Assembly (NCBI GenBank): GCA_964653075.1 | Contig: CAZZAX010000004.1 | Coordinates: forward strand, 39,923-103,922 | Direction of reading: 5' to 3' | Origin: NIOZ-UU13 sp964653075 | GTDB lineage: Bacteria > Planctomycetota > Phycisphaerae > Sedimentisphaerales > Anaerobacaceae | DNA length: 64,000 nt | In this document: positions 17,451 through 25,111 of the stretch, piece after piece | Layout: each line of letters begins with the position of its first letter | Numbering within the stretch: the stretch's first letter is position 1 | Program-made: the position numbers and the translations under genes | Notes under the pieces: generated by a model | What the model saw: the letters and a program-made list of their open reading frames with translations, nothing else | What the model was told of the DNA's origin: nothing | Database searches by the model: none

Positions 17451-18428
17451 CTATACTTCCTGCAGCGCTGCGAATTGTCGCGTGTATTGAGCGTTCTGGC
17501 GGATTTGGTCATGATACCGAGGATACATGCCGACGATAACACCATCGGTAGGTTTGACATGCTCGAAGGCGAATTTGAACGCTGTCTCAACTTTGTTATC
17601 GCTGCCGCACATTCGGCCCGCCGCCAGGATCTTGAAGCCCAGGCAAGGCTGGTCGACCTGCCGGACCACTTTGGTCATAGCCATCGGATCAGAGGCAAAG
17701 AACGGATAGCCGATCTGGACAGTGACGACCGGCGGCATATTTTCAAGCTCCTCCTTTGTCCTGGTAAGGTAGTAAAAGCAGGTCATGAAAAAGTCTACCG
17801 GCCAGCCCTCATCGGCAATCTGTTTGATGCAGTTGGGATTGTGCGCCGAGACACCGGCCAGCACACCCGCATCTCTCACGCGTTTTACAAAATCATGTAC
17901 GTCACGGCTCTTGCCCTGCCGGAACAGTCTGTCGGTGACTCCACCATGGTGTACGATGGCGATTGGCTGAGTGTCCTGAACCACCTTTTCGACCGAAATG
18001 CGCTGCGGGTCACCGGAGTGAAGGCAGATAAACTTCATCTTCGAGCCCCGCTCCCTCAACTTTTTGAAGACATGGCTCATTTGTTCCGGGCGACTGAATT
18101 GGTGTGTATTGATGCCCTCACGTTCGCATTTCCAAAGGAATTCGATTATTCGCTCGGGCGTGAAATACTCTTGCATGTGCCGATCCAGAACGGGACCCAT
18201 ATATGAGTATCCACTGATGGGATTCGAGCCGGCGATCAGCCGGGTAATGCGGTGGTTACCCAGACGTATGGTGGGCAATAAAGGTGCGGGCGATGAGGTA
18301 TCTTCCGTCGATATACTCTGCCCGTGGGCAGTCACGAAAGCCATAGTCGAACCTGTTACCGCCGCCGAGAACTGAGAAAGAAACTCTCTACGTCCCATTC
18401 CTGGTGCTTTGTGTTTGTCTGAATCCAT
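17451..18428 (-). CDS. Tat-exported TIM-barrel protein, aldo/keto-reductase-like
   Basis: 325 residues with the ribosome site taggagg just before the ATG at 18428. The N-terminus has a twin-arginine signal ('GRREFLSQFSAAV', hydrophobic to about residue 36). The mature part begins 'IRLGNHRITRLIAGSNPISG', which resembles the first strand of aldo/keto reductases, and continues with alternating helix/strand pieces ending 'GVIVGMYPRYHDQI'. The usual Asp-Tyr-Lys-His tetrad was not located, so it may be a non-catalytic or diverged member. Divergent from the enolase-superfamily gene at 18876, with a promoter of its own at 18528-18555. A shadow frame on the plus strand (17406-18206) is not a gene. Confidence 0.6.
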   Translation of the reverse strand: MDSDKHKAPGMGRREFLSQFSAAVTGSTMAFVTAHGQSISTEDTSSPAPLLPTIRLGNHRITRLIAGSNPISGYSYMGPVLDRHMQEYFTPERIIEFLWKCEREGINTHQFSRPEQMSHVFKKLRERGSKMKFICLHSGDPQRISVEKVVQDTQPIAIVHHGGVTDRLFRQGKSRDVHDFVKRVRDAGVLAGVSAHNPNCIKQIADEGWPVDFFMTCFYYLTRTKEELENMPPVVTVQIGYPFFASDPMAMTKVVRQVDQPCLGFKILAAGRMCGSDNKVETAFKFAFEHVKPTDGVIVGMYPRYHDQIRQNAQYTRQFAALQEV

Positions 18429-18527
18429 ATTAGCCTCCTAAAGTTTTGAATCCGGCACATTGCCGCTGAATGCAGACCTGCGCTGCCATCACTTTTCCGA
18501 CCAAGTTTCGGGCCTGCCTGCCTACCC

Positions 18528-18555
18528 ATTATATCCGCTGTAGGGGCTTAGTCAA
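18528..18555 (-). promoter_or_regulatory. sigma70-type promoter of the Tat-exported gene
   Basis: On the minus strand: TTGACT (18555-18550), 16-base spacer, TATAAT (18533-18528), about 100 bases before the ATG at 18428. Both boxes are near consensus. Confidence 0.7.
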
Positions 18556-18755
18556 CGAATAGCTCACGAAGATGTGCTAAGGTCTGCCGGGTTGGTGTGA
18601 AGTGTTCGATCTTTTGGCTTTGAAAGGCCCAATAAAACCTATTGTAAGAGTTCAGATGTCCGAGACATCAAAAGTGTTTGTGAAGCGGACGGGTGTCTGG
18701 ATTCGGTCGAATAAAGGCACCACTCCAATGGGCGGTCTTGGATTGATTTTTCTGC

Positions 18756-18783
18756 TTGAATCGTTTTCCCATTTCGATATAAT
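18756..18783 (+). promoter_or_regulatory. sigma70-type promoter of the enolase-superfamily gene
   Basis: TTGAAT (18756-18761), 16-base spacer, TATAAT (18778-18783), 93 bases before the ATG at 18876. The -10 box lies within gatataatcactcc, the same 14 bases found at 4199-4212. Confidence 0.65.
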
Positions 18784-18875
18784 CACTCCTGTCAGTTTTC
18801 ACCAACGGGCAAAAGGGTACATCATATTTCAAAGTGATTGAGACTTTGACTGTTAGAGAAAGAGGGAATTATATC

Positions 18876-20141
18876 ATGAGAACAGATCGTCGAACATTCA
18901 TAGGCAGTGCGCTTGCCGGCGGGCTTGCGGCCGGATGGCCGGGCTCGTGCAGTGGTTCAGAGGCCAAGAGAGCTGCTTACGCCCGGCTCGATGAAATACT
19001 GAAACGGCCTGTACTGAAAAAGGAGCTTTTTGCCAGGCCGGTAATCATTAAGAGCCTCGAACTGCTTCGTTACAGGCGGAATTTTCTGTGCCGGGTGCGT
19101 TCTTCCGATGGGGCGGAAGGTATTTCGGTTGGTCACAGCGGGATGAATACGCTCTATCCAATTTTTGTCAACAGGCTACAACCATTCTTCATTGGTAAAG
19201 ATGCACGCGAGCTGGATCTGCTGCTTGAGAAGGTGTACATATACAATCTTAATTTCAGATTAAGCGGTATGGCGCTGGGGATACCTCTGGCTACGATTGA
19301 GTTTGCGATTCTCGATATGCTGGGGCGTATTGCGGGCAAGTCCATGGGCCAGTTGATAGGAGACATCCACCATCCGCGGGTCGCAGTATATCAGGCTACA
19401 GAATACCGTGAAAGACCAGTAAAGGAATCCCTTGAACTGATAAAGAGGGATGTGGCGGAATATAATGCTAACGCGGTTAAGATTAAAGTCGGCGGGCTTA
19501 TGTTCATGACAAGGGACATTAACGCCGTTGGTCCGAAAGGGAGGACGGAAAAAATGATTCCGCTAATCCGCGAAACATTCGGTGATAAGATGGCTTTGTA
19601 CGCGGATGCAAACGGTTTTTATTCAGTGGAAGAGGCGATACGGGTCGGAAAATTGTTAGAAGAATACGCTTACGGTTTTTTCGAAGAGCCGGTTCTTTTC
19701 GACTGGTATGAAGAGACCAAAGAGGTTGCCGATGGGCTGAGAATTCCAATTGCAGGCGGCGAACAGGAATACAGCCTTCACGGTTTTCGGTGGCTTATTG
19801 CCAATGACGGGCTTCAAATTGTTCAGCCTGATAACTATTATTTTGGGGGCATGATTCGTTCGACGAAGGTAGCACGTATGGCGCAGGCATTCGGAAAACC
19901 CTGTACGCCGCATATGTCCGGTGGAGGACTGGGGTACCTTTACATGATTCATTTTGTATCCGCCCTTGGCAATGCATTCGCTCATCACGAATTCAAAGGA
20001 TTAAACACGAATGTACAATTCGAATGCAAAACATCGCCCCTGTCAGTGGTGGATGGAAAGATTAAAGTCCCCACCGGTCCGGGTTTAGGTGTGGAGATTG
20101 ACCCGGATTTCATTAAAAAGCATGAGGCGGTCAAAGGATAG
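18876..20141 (+). CDS. exported enolase-superfamily enzyme (mandelate racemase/muconate lactonizing type)
   Basis: I start at ATG 18876 (ribosome site gaaagaggga at 18857-18866) instead of 18834, because the product then starts with an export signal 'MRTDRRTFIGSALAGGL', probably Tat. 421 residues. Expected catalytic parts are all present: K202 and K204 in 'VKIKVGG', metal ligands D244 ('YADANG'), E270 ('FFEEPV') and E296 ('AGGEQE'), and H346 ('TPHMSGGG'). Members abstract a proton alpha to a carboxylate, for example in dehydration or racemisation of sugar acids; the actual substrate cannot be read. Export of such an enzyme is unusual outside this phylum. The next gene-free stretch is 20142-20534. 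Confidence 0.85.
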   Translation: MRTDRRTFIGSALAGGLAAGWPGSCSGSEAKRAAYARLDEILKRPVLKKELFARPVIIKSLELLRYRRNFLCRVRSSDGAEGISVGHSGMNTLYPIFVNRLQPFFIGKDARELDLLLEKVYIYNLNFRLSGMALGIPLATIEFAILDMLGRIAGKSMGQLIGDIHHPRVAVYQATEYRERPVKESLELIKRDVAEYNANAVKIKVGGLMFMTRDINAVGPKGRTEKMIPLIRETFGDKMALYADANGFYSVEEAIRVGKLLEEYAYGFFEEPVLFDWYEETKEVADGLRIPIAGGEQEYSLHGFRWLIANDGLQIVQPDNYYFGGMIRSTKVARMAQAFGKPCTPHMSGGGLGYLYMIHFVSALGNAFAHHEFKGLNTNVQFECKTSPLSVVDGKIKVPTGPGLGVEIDPDFIKKHEAVKG

Positions 20142-20534
20142 TCCATAAAAAATATTTTCAAGAATTTCAAAGATAAAATCGGATTAACATTCCCGGCATA
20201 CGTGCCACCGGTAGCCGGATGAAAAGAAATGTATCAAACCTCATCAAGCAGACTGAATTACAGTTTAGAATTGAGAAGAGTCCAGTTTAAGTGTGGTTTG
20301 TCTCTGAAAAAAAAGCAGATGGATAGTTTATTAGTTTGATCGAAGCATAAATTGCCCTCCTTCGAATGGCCGGTTTCTATCGAATCAGCCATTATTGTTC
20401 CCAATGTTTGAAAGATCGCTACAGTAGATCTGAAAGTTTTTTTGTGTATTTTTGAAAATTTCGGGCGCAGCTTGACGTTATTTGCGTCCTGTTTAACAGA
20501 TGTGTAGAATAAAGACACTAATGAGGCATCTAAA
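20142..20534. other. gene-free gap before the sigma-factor fusion gene
   Basis: 393 bases without a supported gene; an 86-codon minus-strand frame (20258-20518) is not believed. Part of it (about 20345-20465) resembles the stretch 24625-24730 behind the next gene; both contain aatcagccatt (20383-20393 and 24664-24674). No consensus promoter was found. Confidence 0.4.
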
Positions 20535-23500
20535 ATGACTAAAAATACGCAAAGTGAGAGCGAACTGCTAAAAGCGAGCCTGCGAGGCCAAACTCCGGCT
20601 TTTGAGGTTATTGTACAGAAATATCAGTCTCTGATTTGTGCCATCACATATAGTGCGACAGGAAGTGTGGAAAAGAGCGAAGAGTTGGCCCAGCAAGCAT
20701 TTGTCAAAGGCTGGAAGAATCTGAACCAATTAAAGGACCTGTCCAAATTCCGGGCGTGGCTATGCGGTATAACCCGTAATTTGATCTATGATTCTTATCG
20801 AAGGCAAAAAAATGACATTACAAGTAAGGCGATTCCCATGGATTCAATACAAGATCATCCATCTGAAGATATTGGGCCGATTGAGGCTGCGATAAGTAAA
20901 GAGCGGGAGGCTATTGTTAATGAGGCCTTATCGAAGATCCCTGAAAAGTTTCGAGAACCACTGGTCCTTTATTACCGAGAGGACAGGTCTTATCGCCAGG
21001 TGGCCGACCAACTTGGTTTCTCCGAACACACAGCCCGGGAACGGGTATCACAAGCCCGGAACCTGCTAAGAGAAAAGATTGCTTCCTTTGTAGAGGATGC
21101 CATCGAAAGAACCAAACCTGGTAAAGTGTTTACCTCAACGGTTGTTGCATCTATTGCCGGATTGGCTGCTATGAAAGGTTCTGGTGTTGCTACGGCCGCT
21201 AGTATTGCAGCAGGTACGTCTACGACTGGAGCTACCGCAGGTATTGCTACCTTAATGAGTGGGATAACGGCCAAGATAGTCACAACTGCAGCAGTAGTAG
21301 TCATCGGTGTTGGAGCAGTTATAACTTATAAATGCGTCACCAAGCCCGAGCCAGAGCCTAATTTGCCACAAACTCAAGTGTTTGTCCAGGGACGAGAAGA
21401 AAAACAGGATAAGATTACAGAAGAAATAACTGAGAGGCCCAGTGGCGAAATAACCAACATGTTAGCTATTAATGAAACCGGGAATAACGCAGAAAATGTA
21501 CAATCACTTTTCTTGCCAACTGAGGCTATCTCAACTAAGGATGTCGAGTTTAAATTTGTACCGAGTGGTATATTAAGCGGACTTGTTACCGATGCTGAGA
21601 CAGATGAACCGATTATCGATGCCAAAGTTTATGCAACACATATACACGGAGGGCGAATATACGAATCTGGAACAGATCCAAACGGTTTTTACTGTTTTAA
21701 AGACATACAGCAAGATGGTGACTATAAAATTCAAATTTTTCAAAAGGAATATATAGGAATAGATTATCGCGACAAAGTCACAATCCACATGGAAGAGGAA
21801 ATTCAAGGAGTTAAACATTTCCAACTTCAGAGAGCATGCATGATTGAGATAAAGGTCATAAATGAACAAGGCGAACCTCTTTCTGGAACGTACTTTACTA
21901 ACACACTGCTTGCTGATGAAGATAAAAGGGAAATCGGAGATCCCTTACACCGCGAAAAAAGCGATGCTAACGGAACAATTATCCTTGGAGGTTTCAAGCC
22001 AACAGATACTCCCTACCTGATAGTGGCAAGGCATAGAGTCAGAGGGGATTTAGTTCAAAGAAAAGGCATGAGATACTACGAAACATATCGGGACTATGCA
22101 CCATGCAAACTCGAGGTAATACTTACCGACCCTAATATCATTGAATACAGAGAAATTCTTTTGGAAAAAGGGTTTTCAATCGCAGGGTATATTGAATATC
22201 TTGATGGTGAGCCAGCAACGGACTTAGAAATATCTGCCTATCCTAAGTGGTGGCACAGCCATCATTGTCCTGAAAGTTATGATGTTGATGTCAATGGTTA
22301 TTTTACTCTGGAACATATACTACCTGGAACATACGAGATTCACGCTTCTGTCCCGCTTTCAGACGATTCATCGCGGGGAACTTCCCTTGGATACAGAGAA
22401 CTTCCTTTGGCAGATGGTGAACTCCTGGAACTCAGATTTCCGGAAGGATCGACCAAATCATTAGTTTCAATAAGTGGCACTATAAGGTGGCTGGGCGAGG
22501 GCAAGGTGAGGTATGTGCATATCGATGCACGTACGTCTCAGGGCATGCGGTCGTTTACAGACCTTCCTCGAAATCGTAAAGGTGAACTTGAAAATAGTTT
22601 TCTTGTAGAACGGCTGGATCCTGGTATCTACACATTGAAATTTACTGGAGAAGATATTGAAGATACAACTATTGGGAATGTAAGAGCACCAAGTGAAGGA
22701 CTTGTTGTCGAGATTCCGGTTAAGCAGCAAACCACACTCAGGGGAAAAGTAGTGAACAAATACGATGGCAATCCAGTAACTAAATTTAAGATTGGATTAA
22801 ATAATAATTGGGTACGGTTTGAACATCCCGAAGGCGAATTTGAATTAGCATCGAAGGGTAACGAATGCAAAAGGGTAAGTGTTCGGGCTGATGGATTCGC
22901 GATGAAGCTAAGTGAAGAAATATGCCCTGATGCCAATGAACTGGCCATAATTGAGCTTGGCATCGGTGGGGCTGTCGAGGGGAAAGTTGTTGACGAGAAA
23001 GGAAATCCGGTAGAGGATGCAAGAATAAGCTACCGCTACCGCCGCAGTCGAGATGAAAAGCCTGATGAAAAATATATAACAGCTACTGATGTTAATGGTC
23101 TATTTATTATCGAAAATGTTCCCGAAAGCGATACTTGGCAGTGGTTTGTAATAAGCCATCCGAACTATGCACCTGAGCTAAAGCAGATTGAGATAGAGCA
23201 TGATTATGTAGCTGATGTAAAAATCGTACTCAAAAAAGGTGGTGTTGTTGAAGGATATGTTTATGATTCAAAAGGAAAGCCTATGCCGGACACAACTTTG
23301 TATTTTTTGGATGAAACTTCGTACAGCTATTGGGAAGAAAACAGGGGCAGACTCGGATCTGTTACTACAGATTCAGAAGGTTTTTATCGCATTATGGGAA
23401 TGCCTGAGAAGCTTTGCTTCGGATTCAGACAAGACCCAGATAAGCAATTAGGCGTAGTTCGAACATCAGTTCTGCCCAAAAATAATAAAACCACAAACCT

Positions 23501-24608
23501 TGATTTTGGCGGCCAGTGGTACTCTATAGGACGCCTTCTACAAGACGGAAAACCAATGACTAATATCAAGGTAATGGTACGAGGTAACATAGCTGATCAT
23601 GAAACGGCATTTACAGCTTACGCATTGACTGACGCTGAGGGCTGGTTCACCTTTTGGGGAATACCATCAGGACGACGGTATGTTTATTGGTCGATTCCAG
23701 GTTTGCGAAGCTGGGAACAGTGGTCAGAAATAGGCCGATTTGACTTTGAGTCTGGGATTGACATGGATATGGGTGATTTGAATTTAGATTTGGCTCAGGT
23801 TGTTATTAAAATCACCGCTGAGAATCCAGAAGAGTCATTGAATCAGTTAGCTGTCCATATTCAGAAGTACGATGAAAAAGTGTTTTATGGTTCGAAAGCA
23901 GGTCAATTATTACCCAGAGTTGAGTCAAATGACCCATATATTTTTCATAACATGGCTCCTGGAATATATGAAGTGATAGCACGCAGATCTGGATATCCAA
24001 CTATTCACAAAGTCTTCGAAATTAAGCAAGATCAGAAAAAATGTAATGTTGATTTATGGATTCCAGCGGGATTTGCTTCATTATCTGGGAAAGTTGTACC
24101 CAGTGATCCCAAAGAGCTTCGAATCCCATTAATGCTGAGAAGTATCAGTCAAGAAATAACAATGGGAATCCAACCAGCAGCAGATGGGAGTTATGAAATT
24201 TGGAATTTGCCAGATGGTGATTACATAATTGGCAGAGCTTCAGGGGCTTTGAGCAGAGAATCAATAATAAAAGAAGTTAGTTTAAAATCCGGTGAAAACA
24301 AGAAACTTGATATTGAAGTTGATACTATTGTCAAACAATATGGTGGTTATTTAGTCGTTGTGGTTGTCACTGAAGAAGGTCTGCCATTAGCAGGGACAAA
24401 AGTCTGGCTGGAAAAAAGCGGAGTTATTATTGAAACGCATTTTGATTCTGATAAAAGCAAATCCTTTGCCGGCGATGCTGGCGAATATATACTTGTTGCC
24501 GAGCATCCTGGATACAGGAAAATTCGACAAAATGTGAACATTAAATCTAAAGAAGGGCTGAGTACTCAAGAAATTCTTACACCTATAGTGATAACCATGT
24601 CCAAATAA
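20535..24608 (+). CDS. ECF sigma factor fused to transmembrane segment and giant carboxypeptidase-regulatory-like region
   Basis: 1357 residues; gagg lies 8 bases before the ATG. Residues 1-185 are a complete ECF sigma factor: region 2 about 23-90 ('KFRAWLCGITRNLIYDSYRR') and region 4 about 130-183 ('IPEKFREPLVLYY', 'SYRQVADQLGFSEHTARERV'). Residues 198-245 are Ala/Gly/Thr-rich, and 247-266 ('IVTTAAVVVIGVGAVITY') is a membrane span. From about 340 to the end come roughly ten Ig/Cna-like or carboxypeptidase-regulatory-type repeats with 'DANGTIILGGF', 'DVNGYFTLEHILPGTYEI' and 'DSEGFYRIMGMPE' phrases, predicted outside the cytoplasm. The layout suggests a membrane-held sigma factor responding to an extracellular cue, perhaps released by proteolysis; no separate anti-sigma gene is nearby. 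That mechanism is inference. Confidence 0.85.
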   Translation: MTKNTQSESELLKASLRGQTPAFEVIVQKYQSLICAITYSATGSVEKSEELAQQAFVKGWKNLNQLKDLSKFRAWLCGITRNLIYDSYRRQKNDITSKAIPMDSIQDHPSEDIGPIEAAISKEREAIVNEALSKIPEKFREPLVLYYREDRSYRQVADQLGFSEHTARERVSQARNLLREKIASFVEDAIERTKPGKVFTSTVVASIAGLAAMKGSGVATAASIAAGTSTTGATAGIATLMSGITAKIVTTAAVVVIGVGAVITYKCVTKPEPEPNLPQTQVFVQGREEKQDKITEEITERPSGEITNMLAINETGNNAENVQSLFLPTEAISTKDVEFKFVPSGILSGLVTDAETDEPIIDAKVYATHIHGGRIYESGTDPNGFYCFKDIQQDGDYKIQIFQKEYIGIDYRDKVTIHMEEEIQGVKHFQLQRACMIEIKVINEQGEPLSGTYFTNTLLADEDKREIGDPLHREKSDANGTIILGGFKPTDTPYLIVARHRVRGDLVQRKGMRYYETYRDYAPCKLEVILTDPNIIEYREILLEKGFSIAGYIEYLDGEPATDLEISAYPKWWHSHHCPESYDVDVNGYFTLEHILPGTYEIHASVPLSDDSSRGTSLGYRELPLADGELLELRFPEGSTKSLVSISGTIRWLGEGKVRYVHIDARTSQGMRSFTDLPRNRKGELENSFLVERLDPGIYTLKFTGEDIEDTTIGNVRAPSEGLVVEIPVKQQTTLRGKVVNKYDGNPVTKFKIGLNNNWVRFEHPEGEFELASKGNECKRVSVRADGFAMKLSEEICPDANELAIIELGIGGAVEGKVVDEKGNPVEDARISYRYRRSRDEKPDEKYITATDVNGLFIIENVPESDTWQWFVISHPNYAPELKQIEIEHDYVADVKIVLKKGGVVEGYVYDSKGKPMPDTTLYFLDETSYSYWEENRGRLGSVTTDSEGFYRIMGMPEKLCFGFRQDPDKQLGVVRTSVLPKNNKTTNLDFGGQWYSIGRLLQDGKPMTNIKVMVRGNIADHETAFTAYALTDAEGWFTFWGIPSGRRYVYWSIPGLRSWEQWSEIGRFDFESGIDMDMGDLNLDLAQVVIKITAENPEESLNQLAVHIQKYDEKVFYGSKAGQLLPRVESNDPYIFHNMAPGIYEVIARRSGYPTIHKVFEIKQDQKKCNVDLWIPAGFASLSGKVVPSDPKELRIPLMLRSISQEITMGIQPAADGSYEIWNLPDGDYIIGRASGALSRESIIKEVSLKSGENKKLDIEVDTIVKQYGGYLVVVVVTEEGLPLAGTKVWLEKSGVIIETHFDSDKSKSFAGDAGEYILVAEHPGYRKIRQNVNIKSKEGLSTQEILTPIVITMSK

Positions 24609-25090
24609 CATAAAAGAGTTAGTAAGCACGAAATACACCTCCTCCAGATAGCCTCTTTATTGAAATCAGCCATTTTTCATATCTTTTGAGCTAAAAGGCC
24701 CGTAAAATTGAAAAAATTTGAAATTTTCTTATAAAAATCAATGTTTCGATTGTCTTTATAACGATACCAGCGTGTAATAAAGCTTCGGCATATTTATCTG
24801 CTGATGGGTCGATCATTGAGCCTGAACGCGAGATCGGTTGGCGAAAGGTATTTATTGCCGCGCCCGATCATTATCTACTTCATATTTCATGTGAAGGTTA
24901 CCAGGATGTTGAAAAACAGATCACTGTAAAACCTGTTCAACCGGGAGAAAAGTCTAACATAAAACAAAACCAGATATTGATCCGCTTGAAGCGGTCAAAT
25001 ACTAAATAATGCTACCAGATCTATTTCAGTATTGGTATTACGAATTTAAGCACACAAGAAATTCTCAAGCTTATAGTGATAACCGCTTGA
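24609..25090 (+). pseudogene. relic of a duplicate of the sigma-fusion C-terminal region
   Basis: An open frame without a start (about 24731-25009) encodes 'AYLSADGSIIEPEREIG', 'HYLLHISCEGYQDVEKQITV' and ends in TAA at 25009. It aligns by eye with the last repeat of the preceding protein ('VWLEKSGVIIET', 'EYILVAEHPGYRKIRQNVNI'). Farther on, 25046-25090 encodes 'LSTQEILKLIVITA' and stop, nearly the same as the real C-terminus 'LSTQEILTPIVITMSK' (24558-24608). The pieces are in different positions relative to a proper gene, so this is decayed DNA, probably from a tandem duplication. Confidence 0.6.
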
Positions 25091-25111
25091 TTGCCTGTAG
25101 ACTGTTTAGGT

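Noticed and set aside
17406..18206. 266-codon plus-strand frame
   Set aside because: Antisense to the Tat-signal gene at 17451-18428, which has a ribosome site, a promoter and a recognisable signal; the plus frame has none.
18602..18841. 79-codon plus-strand frame before the enolase-superfamily gene
   Set aside because: It contains the promoter of that gene, has no ribosome site and no recognisable content.
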